Positions 10,972 through 20,148 of a DNA stretch of 64,000 nt are shown one piece after another. The DNA comes from Mesorhizobium comanense (GTDB lineage: Bacteria; Pseudomonadota; Alphaproteobacteria; Rhizobiales; Rhizobiaceae): positions 62,001 through 126,000 of the forward strand of contig NZ_SCNN01000005.1 in NCBI RefSeq assembly GCF_005503535.1, in the 5' to 3' direction. Position 1 is the first letter of the stretch. Every line of letters starts with the position of its first letter. Position numbers and translations under genes: made by a program. The notes beneath the pieces are model-generated. The model ran no database searches. It had not been told where the DNA came from and saw nothing but the letters and a program-made list of their open reading frames with translations.

Positions 10972-11937
10972 GTGTTCGACGGGTTCAGCGCGATCTATGT
11001 CGTCTATGCCGGGGCAGCGCTGACCGGTATCATGATCGCCGAGGCCTGTTACCTGCTTTATGCCGGCCGCAGCGACAAGCGCACCGCCATCAACCGGCGC
11101 ATGAAGCTGCAGGAAAACAAGATCAGCCAGGAACAGGTGCTGATCCAACTGCGCAAGGAACGTGGTCTCGAATCCGGCGCATCGCTGTTCTCGCCGGATC
11201 GGTTTCGGGCGTTGCGCACGCAGTCCGGCATGATCATGCCGCTGTCGCGATTCCTGACGATCACCACCGGCGTGGCGATGGCCATGGCGATCATTGCCCT
11301 GTGGTATGGTCTGCCTCTGCTGATGGGCCTGATCCTGTTCGTCGGCCTCGTGCCGCTGCTGCCGGTGATGGCGATGCGTTTCATGCGCAAGCGCCGGCAC
11401 AAGCGTTTCGGCACGCAACTGCCGGAAGCGCTGGAGTTGATCACGCGCGGCCTCAAGGCCGGCCACCCGGTGCCGGTGGCCATCGCCATGGTTTCGCGCG
11501 AAATGCCGGATCCGATCGGTACCGAATTCGGCGTTGTCGCCGACGAGGTGACTTACGGCTCCGATCTGGTTTCGGCGCTGAATTCACTGTTCGACAGGGT
11601 CGGCCATGAGGATTTGCCACTGTTCGTCACGGCCGTCTCGATCCAGTCGAGTTCCGGCGGCAATCTGCGCGAAATCCTTGACGGCCTGGCGCTGACCATC
11701 CGCGAGCGTGGCAAGCTGCGCCGCAAGGTGCGCGCCATCTCCACCGAGGGCCGCATGTCGGCCTATATCCTGACGGCGATACCGGCGCTGCTTTTTGCCG
11801 GCATCATGGCGCTGATGCCGGGCTTCTACCGCGACGTCTGGGGCGAGCCGAAAACGTGGTACCTGATCGGCGGTTCGGTCACCTGGTTGATGCTTGGCAA
11901 TCTGATGATGTTCAAGATGTCGAATTTCAGGTTCTGA
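10972..11937 (+). CDS. tadB: Tad pilus inner-membrane platform protein TadB
   Basis: Type II secretion F-domain protein of 321 residues. An N-terminal helix (YVVYAGAALTGIMIAEACYLL) is followed by a basic cytosolic stretch, two helices near residue 95-130, the T2SSF domain (QLPEALELITRGLKAGHPVP) and two helices at the C-terminus. The frame runs open back into cpaF, but a GTG at 10972, four bases after the cpaF stop, starts VFDGFSAIYVVYAG directly before the first helix. That is the sensible start. With TadC it forms the platform for the CpaF ATPase. Confidence 0.92.
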   Translation: MFDGFSAIYVVYAGAALTGIMIAEACYLLYAGRSDKRTAINRRMKLQENKISQEQVLIQLRKERGLESGASLFSPDRFRALRTQSGMIMPLSRFLTITTGVAMAMAIIALWYGLPLLMGLILFVGLVPLLPVMAMRFMRKRRHKRFGTQLPEALELITRGLKAGHPVPVAIAMVSREMPDPIGTEFGVVADEVTYGSDLVSALNSLFDRVGHEDLPLFVTAVSIQSSSGGNLREILDGLALTIRERGKLRRKVRAISTEGRMSAYILTAIPALLFAGIMALMPGFYRDVWGEPKTWYLIGGSVTWLMLGNLMMFKMSNFRF

Positions 11938-11938
11938 G

Positions 11939-12904
11939 ATGCAGGGCTTCATCGAATTCCTTGCCTCGCTCGCGCCGACCTCGCTGATGCCGGTGGCCAT
12001 CCTGCTGCTGGCCCTGGGCGCCGGCGCGGTGGCCTGGCCGATGGTGGCGGCCAAGGGCGACCGCAACGAAGTCAAACGCCGGCTCAAGGTGGAAGCCGGC
12101 CCCGTGGCCGCCAGGCCCGAGCCGACGCAGAAGAAGAATGCCGATGTCGTGCGCGAGAAGGCGGTAAAGCGGGCACAGGAATTCTATGCCAAGAGCGATC
12201 CCGAAAACGTCGCCCGTTTGCGGATGAAACTCATCCAGGCCGGCTACATGGAGCCGCGCGCCGTCGGCATGTTCTTCATCATACGCTTCTCGATGCTGGT
12301 CGGTGCCGCGGTCGGCGCCTTCATCCTCAACCATTGGCTGGCCAGCGCCGACGCCACCATGACCAGCCGATGGGCGTTCGTGATCCTTTCAGGCGTGGCG
12401 GGCTACTTCCTGCCCAGCCTGGTGCTGACCCAGAAGACGCGCGAAAAGATGCGCGAATACCGCAACGGCTTCCCCGACTTCATGGATCTGATGATCGTCT
12501 GCTCCGATGCGGGCATGAGCATGGAGGCCGGCATCGAGCGCGTTTCGAAGGAACTTGCCAAGACCTATCCGTCACTTAGCCAGAACCTGCAACTGGTGTC
12601 GCTGGAGCTGAGGGCGGGGCGCAGCCTGGACGACGCCCTGAAGGCACTCGCGGAGCGGCTTAGTCTCGATGAGGTGCGCTCGTTCGCCACGCTGTTGCAG
12701 CAGTCGAAGGAGCTCGGCACCAGCCTTTCTGGCGCGCTGCGCGTCTTCTCCGACGAAATGCGCCACAAACGCATGTCGCTGGCCGAGGAGAAGGCGCACG
12801 CGCTGCCGGCGAAGATGTCCATACCGGTGACGGTGTGCATCCTGCCGGTGGTGCTGATGATCGCGATCATTCCCATCATCGTCAAAATGACCGGCGGCCA
12901 CTAG
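11939..12904 (+). CDS. tadC: Tad pilus inner-membrane platform protein TadC
   Basis: Second T2SSF platform protein, also 321 residues, beginning one base after the tadB stop. There is an N-terminal helix (LMPVAILLLALGAGAVAWPM), a cytosolic loop, two helices around residues 115-160, the F domain (FPDFMDLMIVCSDAGMSMEA) and a final helix pair ending in VCILPVVLMIAIIPIIVKM. The order cpaB-C-lipoprotein-E-F-tadB-C is standard. After this gene the tight operon ends. Confidence 0.93.
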   Translation: MQGFIEFLASLAPTSLMPVAILLLALGAGAVAWPMVAAKGDRNEVKRRLKVEAGPVAARPEPTQKKNADVVREKAVKRAQEFYAKSDPENVARLRMKLIQAGYMEPRAVGMFFIIRFSMLVGAAVGAFILNHWLASADATMTSRWAFVILSGVAGYFLPSLVLTQKTREKMREYRNGFPDFMDLMIVCSDAGMSMEAGIERVSKELAKTYPSLSQNLQLVSLELRAGRSLDDALKALAERLSLDEVRSFATLLQQSKELGTSLSGALRVFSDEMRHKRMSLAEEKAHALPAKMSIPVTVCILPVVLMIAIIPIIVKMTGGH

Positions 12905-12974
12905 GCCGGTATTCGCGCCCGCTACCGGCCGCTTCGGGCTTCCGGTGTCCGGTTGACTGGAATACATTTCGGTC

Positions 12975-13385
12975 ATGGCATTCGCGATCAAGGCCGAAAT
13001 CGCCGATATAAGGGCGAAGACATTCGCATTCTCCGCGCGGAAGACGATGTATGGCGGCAAGCATGTCGCCAAGGGCGATACGATTTTCCTGTTCGCCAGC
13101 GAGAATGAAGGCGGCAAGGGCCTTTTCGCGCGAGGCATCGTCACGTCGGCCGAAGCGGTTGCGCGCACGCCGGGCATCGCCCGGCAGACGCCCCGCGTCA
13201 GCCTCACGATCGAAAGCACGGCGCTGGCCAGGCGGCCGCTGGGCCGCAACGAACTGAAACGCCTGACGGACTGGCATGACGGCGGGCCGGGAACAGAGCT
13301 CAATTTCAAATTCTACCGCCAGGCCACAAACAAGGTTGTCGGCATCTCGGACGGCGTGGCGGCGTATCTCAACGACTTTTTCTAA
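12975..13385 (+). CDS. conserved-looking hypothetical protein
   Basis: A 136-residue soluble protein that I do not recognise. It opens MAFAIKAEIADIRAKTFAFS, has GDTIFLFASENEGGKGLFARGIV near residues 35-55 and ends VVGISDGVAAYLNDFF. The strand pattern and the GDTIFLFASENEG segment recall EVE/PUA-like small-molecule or RNA binding folds, but this is only a resemblance. No signal peptide or membrane helix is present. It lies on the same strand 70 bases after tadC and before the TadD-like gene, so it may be carried on the pilus transcript without a pilus role. Confidence 0.7.
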   Translation: MAFAIKAEIADIRAKTFAFSARKTMYGGKHVAKGDTIFLFASENEGGKGLFARGIVTSAEAVARTPGIARQTPRVSLTIESTALARRPLGRNELKRLTDWHDGGPGTELNFKFYRQATNKVVGISDGVAAYLNDFF

Positions 13386-13572
13386 CCTGTGCGTCGGCCA
13401 CTGCCCGAACTATCGGTTCCGACTTTCAAAGTGTTCGAGCCCGGCGCCCGGTGGTTAATGGGTCGTTCTGCGGAAACCAAATCTTAGGCGCATTTCGGCA
13501 CCGAAGCTTAATTGCTGTGCTGTAGTGTCTTTCCCGAAGAACGACCCGACAAATCGGGCGACGGGGCAGGGC

Positions 13573-14046
13573 ATGCGTCAGACAAGATTCGCGGCGGCGG
13601 CCATGGTGGCGGCCGTCCTGATGGTTACCGGGTGCACGACGAACGACAATGTCGACACCACCAAGACCACGGCGATCCCGCCGAGGGCCAAGGACGTCAG
13701 CGCTTCCGACCTGGCGCAAGGCAAGGCGCAGTTTCGCGACGCCAATTACGGCCTGGCCGAACAGCATTTTCGCAAGGCGGTCGAATTGAAGGCGGACAAT
13801 GCCGAGGCATGGATGGGGCTCGCCGCCTCCTATGATGAACTCGGCCGTTTCGATTTTGCCGACCGCGCCTATGACCAATTGCTGAAGGTCGCCGGCCGCA
13901 AGCCGCAGATCGTCAACAATATGGGCTATTCGCAGCTGCTGCGCGGCAACAAGAAAAAGGCCAAGGTACTGCTGCTGGAAGCCAAGGCCGGCATGGCCGA
14001 CCCAACGGTGGTCAATGCCAATCTCGCGCTCCTGAACAAGGGTTGA
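13573..14046 (+). CDS. tadD: TadD-like TPR lipoprotein
   Basis: A 157-residue exported protein. The N-terminus MRQTRFAAAAMVAAVLMVTG is followed by a lipobox Cys (VTGCTTND). Residues about 50-150 hold TPR-type repeats (LAQGKAQFRDANYGLAEQHF, NAEAWMGLAASYDELGRF, QIVNNMGYSQLLRGNKKKA). TadD proteins are TPR lipoproteins needed for Tad pilus assembly, and the location behind tadC fits. This one is shorter than most TadD. The frame extends to 13525, but ATG 13573 has GGGGCAGGG ahead of it and starts exactly at the signal peptide. Confidence 0.82.
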   Translation: MRQTRFAAAAMVAAVLMVTGCTTNDNVDTTKTTAIPPRAKDVSASDLAQGKAQFRDANYGLAEQHFRKAVELKADNAEAWMGLAASYDELGRFDFADRAYDQLLKVAGRKPQIVNNMGYSQLLRGNKKKAKVLLLEAKAGMADPTVVNANLALLNKG

Positions 14047-14212
14047 CCGCGCCGGATGCCGGCATGCACCATCGCGCTTTCGGCATCCATATCGACACTT
14101 TGTAAACCCTGTCGCGAAGTTGCCTCGACCGATCGGCTGAAAACCATATCCGGGGGCCGCCTCTGACCTAGAATGCGGCGGATTGCCGACGCTCAAGAGG
14201 CCCCCATCCGAT

Positions 14213-15388
14213 ATGCTGGACTTCAGTTCGCTCCTGCTCGCAGCCGCGCTGTCGGGCATCTGCCTGAGCGTCACCATGTTTGCGATCTGGTGCACCGCGC
14301 CCCGGGCGGGTTTCGTGCTGACCGTGGCGTGCGGGATACTCGTATTGGTCGGGCATGTGGTCCTCTTTTGGCGATACACCAGGGAGCCTGATCCGCTGCT
14401 CTGCCAGATCGTGCTCGCGCTGCTCAGCCTGGGCTTCATGATCATCTGCCTGTCGGCGATGCAGTATCTCGGCGTGCCGGGCTACAGGCGCGCCGTTCTG
14501 CCGACGCTCACCGCCATGACCGTCTGTGCCGCCGTCACTTCGCTCGGCCTCGACGGCATCGGTTTCATCGTCACCTATGCGACCGTGACCGCGCTGCTTT
14601 CGGCGATCGGCATCATGTTCTGGATCAACGGCAGTCACGATCGCAGGATCCTGCTGGTTGTTTCGTTCCTGAGCGGGACCTGCGCGCTTTCCTTCGCCCT
14701 TTGCAGCGTGGTCCTGCTGGTCCAGGGGCAGTGGACACTGTCGGCCGCGCCCGACAATTGGGCCGAACGTCTGAATTCCGTCGTCGCCGTGGCCTGCATG
14801 ACGGGTCTGGGCGCGCTGACGCTCTCACTCCATCACCTGCAGGCGCAGATCGAACTGAAGGCCGAAACCCTGACCGATCCGTTGACCGGTCTGATGAACC
14901 GTCGGGGTCTGACGTCGCTCTATGGTGAGCGCACCTTTGGTCCGTTCATGGCGATCGCCATGTTCGACCTCGATCACTTCAAGAAGACGAACGACATTTA
15001 CGGTCACCCGGTCGGCGACCGGGTGCTGTGCCGTTTCGCCTCGGTGATCAGGAAATATGCCCGGACCGGCGTCGACGCCTTCCGCCTGGGCGGCGAGGAG
15101 TTCGCGATTGTCATGTCACGCATGACGGAAGAGCGGGCCCATGACCTCGCCAGCAAGATCGGCGTTGCCTTCGGCACCGAGATCGTTGCCACCCAGCATG
15201 GTCCATTGCGCAGCACGGTCAGCGGCGGCATCGGCTTTGGCGGCGGCGACGGCGCCAGCCTCGACGAAGTCCTGGCCGAGGCCGACGCCGCGCTCTACGC
15301 AGCCAAGCGGGCGGGCCGCAATTGCGTCATCGGCCGGAACAGGAAGGGCAAGGCCGACCCGGTCGGGCCGGCCTTGCGCTCGGCGTAG
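14213..15388 (+). CDS. membrane-bound diguanylate cyclase (GGDEF)
   Basis: A 391-residue protein with five or six membrane helices in the first ~200 residues (from LLLAAALSGICLSVTMFAIW) and a C-terminal GGDEF domain. The active-site motif is GGEEF at residues 293-297 in RLGGEEFAIV, and the metal-binding FDLDHFKKTND is intact, so it should make c-di-GMP. The usual inhibitory site RxxD is missing: the four residues at that position read RTGV. The frame is open to a TTG at 14183; ATG 14213 puts the first helix at the start. It is transcribed toward the convergent gcvP. Confidence 0.9.
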   Translation: MLDFSSLLLAAALSGICLSVTMFAIWCTAPRAGFVLTVACGILVLVGHVVLFWRYTREPDPLLCQIVLALLSLGFMIICLSAMQYLGVPGYRRAVLPTLTAMTVCAAVTSLGLDGIGFIVTYATVTALLSAIGIMFWINGSHDRRILLVVSFLSGTCALSFALCSVVLLVQGQWTLSAAPDNWAERLNSVVAVACMTGLGALTLSLHHLQAQIELKAETLTDPLTGLMNRRGLTSLYGERTFGPFMAIAMFDLDHFKKTNDIYGHPVGDRVLCRFASVIRKYARTGVDAFRLGGEEFAIVMSRMTEERAHDLASKIGVAFGTEIVATQHGPLRSTVSGGIGFGGGDGASLDEVLAEADAALYAAKRAGRNCVIGRNRKGKADPVGPALRSA

Positions 15389-18199
15389 CTATTCGGCGGC
15401 CCCCAGATAGTCCGACAGCGGCGGGCAGGAGCAGACGAGGTTGCGGTCGCCGGCAACATTGTCGATGCGCGACACCGGCGGCCAGTATTTTGCCGCTGTG
15501 TCGACGTTGCCGGCGGGATAGGCTGCTTCCAGGCGCGAGTAGGGGTGGGTCCATTGGCCGGCCAGCGCCTCGGCTGATGTGTGCGGTGCGTTGACCAGGG
15601 GATTGTCGGCCAGCGGCCACTCACCGCGGGCCACTTTTGCCGCCTCGCCCGCAATGGCGATCATCGCCTCGCAGAAACGGTCGAGCTCGCGCTTGGGCTC
15701 GGATTCCGTCGGCTCGACCATCAGCGTTCCGGCGACCGGGAACGACATGGTCGGCGCGTGAAAACCGTAGTCGATCAGGCGCTTGGCGATGTCGTCGACA
15801 CTGATGCCGGCGCTCTCCTTGAGCACGCGGGTGTCGAGGATGCATTCATGCGCGATGCGATCGTGCCGGCCCTTGTAAAGCAGCGGGAAGTGCGGCGCGA
15901 GCCGCGTCGCCACGTAGTTGGCGGAGATGATGGCGGTCTCCGTCGCCTGCTTCAGCCCGGCGGCGCCCATCATGCGGATATACATCCAGGTGATCGGCAG
16001 GATGGAAGCGCTGCCGAACGGTGCGGCCGACACGGCATGCGCCGATCCTTCGGTGACATGACCCGGCAGATAGGGCTTCAGATGTGCCCGGACGCCGATC
16101 GGGCCGATGCCCGGACCGCCGCCGCCATGCGGGATGCAGAAGGTCTTGTGCAGGTTCATGTGGCAGACATCGGCGCCGATATCGGCGGGGCGGGCAAGCG
16201 CGACCAGCGCGTTGAGGTTGGCGCCGTCGAAATAGACCTGGCCGCCATGCTCATGGATGAGCGCGCAAAGGTGGCGCGCGCCTTCTTCATAGACGCCATG
16301 CGTCGAAGGATAGGTGAACATCAGCGCGGCGAGATTCTTCGAATGCTCGTTGGCCTTGGCCCGCATATCGTCCATGTCGATGTTGCCGTCGTCCAGGCAG
16401 CGCACGACGACAACGCTCATGCCGGCCATTGCGGCACTTGCCGGATTGGTGCCATGCGCGGAGGAGGGGATCAGGCAGACGGTGCGATGGCCTTCGCCGC
16501 GCGCACGGTGATAGGCGCGGATGGCGAGCAGGCCGGCATATTCACCCTGGCTGCCGGCGTTGGGCTGCAGGCTGACCGCGTCGAAGCCGGTGATCTCCGA
16601 CAGCCAGCCCTCCAGGTCGCCGATCATGGCGCGATAGCCGGCGGAATGGCTGGCGGGCGCGAAGGGATGCAGATTGGCGATGCTTGGCCAGCTGACCGGC
16701 ATCATTTCGGCCGCCGCATTGAGCTTCATGGTGCAGGAGCCCAGCGGGATCATGGCGCGGTCCAGCGCCAGATCCTTGTCGGCCAGCCGGCGCAGGAAGC
16801 GCATCATCTCGGTTTCCGACTTGTTTTCGTGGAACACGGGCTGGGTCAGAAACTCCTTGCCACGCGGCTTGCCGGGCACCGTGCTCTCGGCGGAAGCCGC
16901 GGCCGTGGCGCCGAACAGAGCCGCGATCGCGTCGAGGTCAGCCTCGGTCGAGGTCTCGTCGAAGCTGATGCCGACATGATCGGCATCGATGACGCGCAGC
17001 AAGCGGCCGATGCCTTCGGCGGCGGCGGCGAGCTGCGCGGCCTTGCCCTTGGCTTCCACGGTCACCGTGTCGAAACGGCTCGCGCCCGGCACCGCCACCC
17101 CGGCGGCCTTCAGGCCGCTGGCCAGCCGGTTTGCAAGATCATGGATGCGGCCGGCGATCGCCTGCAATCCTGCCGGACCGTGCCAGATGGCATAGGCGGT
17201 CGCCATGTTGGCCAGCAGCGCCTGCGCGGTGCAGATGTTGGATGTGGCCTTGTCGCGGCGGATGTGCTGCTCGCGCGTCTGCAACGCCAGCCGGTAGCCC
17301 GGGCGGCCCTTGCTGTCGGTCGACTGGCCGACGAGGCGGCCGGGCATCAGGCGGGTGAGCTTGTCGGACACGGCGCAATAAGCGGCGTGCGGGCCGCCAA
17401 AGCCCATCGGCACGCCAAAGCGCTGCATCGGGCCGACGGCGATGTCGGCGCCCAGTTTCGCCGGAGCATCGGTCAGCGTCAGGCCAAGCGGGTCGGCGAT
17501 GAAGACGATGATCGCGCCAGTGGCGCGGGCCTTGTCGATCGCGCCCTTGTGGTCGCCATAGACGCCAAAAGTGTCGGGCCAGGAGACGAGCAAGGCGGCG
17601 GTGTTGTCGTCGATCGTCTCGCCGTCGATCTCGACGCCGAGCGGTTCGGCGCGGGTGCGCACGACATCCAGCGTCTGCGGGTGCGGCGTGCCTGCGAACG
17701 CCACCTTGGTGCGTTTGTCGCGGTGGTGGCGCAGCGCAATGCCGACCGCTTCGGCGACAGCGGTCGCCTCGTCGAGCAGCGAGGCGGACGCCACCGGCAG
17801 GCCGGTCAATTCGGTGACCAGGGTCTGGAAATTGAACAGCATTTCCAGACGGCCCTGGCTGATCTCGGCCTGATAAGGCGTATAGGCCGTGTACCAGGCT
17901 GGATTCTCGAACAGATTGCGCTGGATGACCGGCGGCACATGGACCCCATGATAGCCGGCGCCGATGAAGCTCTTCAGCACGGTATTCCCAGCCATTTTCG
18001 CTGACAATTCGGCCAGCGCTTCTGCTTCGCTGGCCGGCGCTGGCAAGGTCAGCGGCAGGTCGAGGCGAATCGACTGCGGCACGGCCTGGCTGATCAATGT
18101 CTCGACGGAGGGAACGCCAATCACGGCAAGCATGGCTCTGACATCGTTGACGCCAGGACCGATATGGCGGGCCGAGAAGGGGGTAAGTGCTGCGCTCAT
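15389..18199 (-). CDS. gcvP: glycine dehydrogenase (decarboxylating), P-protein
   Basis: P-protein of the glycine cleavage system. It decarboxylates glycine on PLP and passes the aminomethyl group to lipoyl-GcvH. The 936-residue single-chain form contains two homologous halves. The PLP-binding lysine is residue 685 in [18 protein letters not shown], followed by the Gly-rich loop that is diagnostic of the family. Other landmarks are [15 protein letters not shown] and [14 protein letters not shown]. It is the last gene of gcvT-gcvH-gcvP and abuts the convergent diguanylate cyclase gene with no spacer. Confidence 0.97.
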   Translation of the reverse strand: MSAALTPFSARHIGPGVNDVRAMLAVIGVPSVETLISQAVPQSIRLDLPLTLPAPASEAEALAELSAKMAGNTVLKSFIGAGYHGVHVPPVIQRNLFENPAWYTAYTPYQAEISQGRLEMLFNFQTLVTELTGLPVASASLLDEATAVAEAVGIALRHHRDKRTKVAFAGTPHPQTLDVVRTRAEPLGVEIDGETIDDNTAALLVSWPDTFGVYGDHKGAIDKARATGAIIVFIADPLGLTLTDAPAKLGADIAVGPMQRFGVPMGFGGPHAAYCAVSDKLTRLMPGRLVGQSTDSKGRPGYRLALQTREQHIRRDKATSNICTAQALLANMATAYAIWHGPAGLQAIAGRIHDLANRLASGLKAAGVAVPGASRFDTVTVEAKGKAAQLAAAAEGIGRLLRVIDADHVGISFDETSTEADLDAIAALFGATAAASAESTVPGKPRGKEFLTQPVFHENKSETEMMRFLRRLADKDLALDRAMIPLGSCTMKLNAAAEMMPVSWPSIANLHPFAPASHSAGYRAMIGDLEGWLSEITGFDAVSLQPNAGSQGEYAGLLAIRAYHRARGEGHRTVCLIPSSAHGTNPASAAMAGMSVVVVRCLDDGNIDMDDMRAKANEHSKNLAALMFTYPSTHGVYEEGARHLCALIHEHGGQVYFDGANLNALVALARPADIGADVCHMNLHKTFCIPHGGGGPGIGPIGVRAHLKPYLPGHVTEGSAHAVSAAPFGSASILPITWMYIRMMGAAGLKQATETAIISANYVATRLAPHFPLLYKGRHDRIAHECILDTRVLKESAGISVDDIAKRLIDYGFHAPTMSFPVAGTLMVEPTESEPKRELDRFCEAMIAIAGEAAKVARGEWPLADNPLVNAPHTSAEALAGQWTHPYSRLEAAYPAGNVDTAAKYWPPVSRIDNVAGDRNLVCSCPPLSDYLGAAE

Positions 18200-18216
18200 C
18201 GTTTCAGATCCTGTTA

Positions 18217-18585
18217 TCAGGCGATATGGGCTTTGTAGGCGGCCTCATCCATGAGGCCGGCGAGCTGGCTTTCGTCGGCAAGCTTCATCTTCCACAACCA
18301 GCCGGCGCCGGTCGCCGCCGAGTTGACCAGCGATGGGTCCGAGGACAGCGTGCCGTTGGCTTCGGTGATCTCGCCGTCGACCGGCGCGTAGACATCCGAG
18401 GCCGCCTTGACGGATTCGACCACGACGGCGGTATCGCCCTTGGTCAGCTTCTTTCCGGTTTCCGGCAGTTCGACGAAGACGAGGTCGCCCAGCTGTTCCT
18501 GCGCGTAGTCGGTGATGCCGACCGTGGCGATGCCGCCTTCGACGCGAAGCCATTCGTGATCTGATGTGAAATAGGTCGTTGCCAT
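18217..18585 (-). CDS. gcvH: glycine cleavage system H protein
   Basis: Lipoyl carrier of the glycine cleavage system, 122 residues. It shuttles the aminomethyl intermediate between GcvP, GcvT and the L-protein. The lipoylated lysine is K60 in [15 protein letters not shown]. The frame continues far upstream, overlapping gcvT. The ATG at 18585 ([12 protein letters not shown]) has AAAGGATG eight bases ahead and gives the family length. The ATG nine bases earlier is fused to that Shine-Dalgarno sequence and so is unlikely. Five bases separate it from the gcvT stop. Confidence 0.96.
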   Translation of the reverse strand: MATTYFTSDHEWLRVEGGIATVGITDYAQEQLGDLVFVELPETGKKLTKGDTAVVVESVKAASDVYAPVDGEITEANGTLSSDPSLVNSAATGAGWLWKMKLADESQLAGLMDEAAYKAHIA

Positions 18586-18590
18586 GGAAT

Positions 18591-19688
18591 TCATCCTTTG
18601 CGGTAGCGATGAGGGGTGAAGGGCAGGGAACTGATATCGACAGGGATTTTCGTGCCGCGCACATCGGCGAAAACCCGTGTGCCGGGCTTTGCCAGCGATG
18701 CGGAGACATAGCCCATGGCGACAGGATGGCCCGCCGAGGGGCCAAAGCCACCCGATGTGACATGGCCGGCCGGATTGCCGTCGGCGTCGAACAGGGCAGC
18801 GCCGGCGCGCACCGGCTGGCGGCCTTCCGGCTTCAGCCCGACGCGCTTTTGCGCCGGGCCGCGTTCCACTGCGGCGCGCAAGGCATCCGCGCCGATGAAG
18901 GCGCCGGTGGCGCGAATCTCCTTGGGGATCGCCCACATCAGCGCCGCGGCGGCAGGGTCGGTCTCCGGCGTGATGTCCTGGCCATGCAGGCAGAGCCCGG
19001 CCTCGAGCCGCAGACTGTCGCGCGCCGCAAGGCCGATCCACATCACGCGTTCATCTTCGAGCAGTTTCGCCACAAGCTCCCGCGCTTCGGCCACCGGCAA
19101 TCCGACCTCGAAACCGTCCTCGCCGGTGTAGCCCGACCGGCTCATGAACCAGTTCTTGCGCGGCTCGACCCCGTGCATGAACAGCAGCGAGCCGGTCTCG
19201 ATGCCGGCACGAGACAGCACGGCCCAGGCCTCGGGTCCCTGGATAGCCAGGAAAACGCGGTCGAGGGGCTCGACCTTCACGTCGAAACCGGCGGCCAGCG
19301 CGCGCAGATGCTTTTCGTCGGCCTCAGCGTTGCCGGCATTCGCCACCACCATGAACCTGGTGTCGCCGAGCCTGGTCACGATCAGGTCGTCCAGGATGCC
19401 ACCCGCTTCGTTGAGGAAGAAGGTCAGCTTGGATTGCGAGATTTCGAGGGCGCTCGCATCCAGCGGGCAGGCGCGGTCGAGCAGCGCAACCGCTTCCAGT
19501 CCGCTGACGTCGAACAGCTTCATATGCGAGATGTCGAAAAGACCCGCATGCTCGCGGGTATGCAGGTGCTCTTTCATGACGCCGGCCGGATAGGTCAGCG
19601 GCATCGACCAGCCGGCAAAGGCGCCGAAGCGCGCACCGGCGGCCTTGTGGATATCTTCGAGAGGAAGGTGTTTGTCGTCGCCCGTCAT
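18591..19688 (-). CDS. gcvT: aminomethyltransferase, glycine cleavage T-protein
   Basis: T-protein of the glycine cleavage system, 365 residues. It transfers the methylene group from lipoyl-GcvH to tetrahydrofolate and releases ammonia. Visible family features are [20 protein letters not shown] near the N-terminus, [13 protein letters not shown], the folate-site [16 protein letters not shown] and the C-terminal barrel ([18 protein letters not shown]). The start ATG follows CTGGAGACGAC. It heads the gcvTHP operon, and its leader holds a tandem glycine riboswitch about 50 bases upstream, so expression should rise when glycine is abundant. Confidence 0.96.
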   Translation of the reverse strand: MTGDDKHLPLEDIHKAAGARFGAFAGWSMPLTYPAGVMKEHLHTREHAGLFDISHMKLFDVSGLEAVALLDRACPLDASALEISQSKLTFFLNEAGGILDDLIVTRLGDTRFMVVANAGNAEADEKHLRALAAGFDVKVEPLDRVFLAIQGPEAWAVLSRAGIETGSLLFMHGVEPRKNWFMSRSGYTGEDGFEVGLPVAEARELVAKLLEDERVMWIGLAARDSLRLEAGLCLHGQDITPETDPAAAALMWAIPKEIRATGAFIGADALRAAVERGPAQKRVGLKPEGRQPVRAGAALFDADGNPAGHVTSGGFGPSAGHPVAMGYVSASLAKPGTRVFADVRGTKIPVDISSLPFTPHRYRKG

Positions 19689-19741
19689 GTCGTCTCCAGA
19701 GTCGCACGCAATCGGCCGCTGATGGCGACCAGTCCGTGCCC

Positions 19742-19915
19742 CTCTGTCTGAAGCCTGAGAGACTCGCGCAGCCGGAACCCTGTCAGCGGCGCTTACACCT
19801 TCGGCGCGGGGGCAAGCCCCGACTTTCCAGAGTGTCTTTCCCGTCTACGGTTCTTTTGCCTGAGAGATTTCGGGCGATTTCCCCTTCGGCGACAGCTCTC
19901 GCTGCTCTCTCCCGC
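19742..19915 (-). promoter_or_regulatory. tandem glycine riboswitch controlling gcvTHP
   Basis: Read on the minus strand, the leader starts GGGAGAGAGCAGCGAGAG, then GCCGAAGGGGAAAUCGC and CUCUCAGGCAAAAGAACC with GUAGACGGG closing aptamer 1. A short linker leads to ACUCUGGAAAGUC, then GCGCCGAAGGUGUAAGC and UCUCUCAGGC of aptamer 2. These are the two signature sets of the cooperative glycine riboswitch. The gcvT start codon lies about 50 bases beyond the end. No strong T-run terminator is visible after aptamer 2, so control may act on translation or on a weaker terminator. Confidence 0.95.
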
Positions 19916-20148
19916 AAACAGGTAGGACTCGGAACCCCGAGCCCTCGACGCGCCATCCATAGCCCGTGCGCGACGGCTTGTCACCTGTCAGCGACATCGA
20001 AAGCGCATCTGGCTGGAACGGATCGTTCCAGGTGGCATGAATGTTTCGACAAGTCTTCGCTAACCACGCCGTTTGCCGGTTTTTCAAGACACTCCTGATA
20101 TACCGAAGAAAAGGCACCGGCCTCTTTTCTGGCCGACGGGGATCAAAG

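Noticed and set aside
15581..18004. 807-residue plus-strand open frame opposite gcvP
   Set aside because: Same reason: it mirrors a well-identified gene, and its composition is that of antisense translation in high-GC DNA.
18586..19041. N-terminal extension of GcvH
   Set aside because: The frame is open but overlaps gcvT in another frame, and GcvH length is fixed near 122 residues.
20041..20148. Upstream extension of the TerB-like protein
   Set aside because: The extra 36 residues (FKTLLIYRRKGTGLFSG etc.) have no ribosome site; the ATG at 20149 has a good one.
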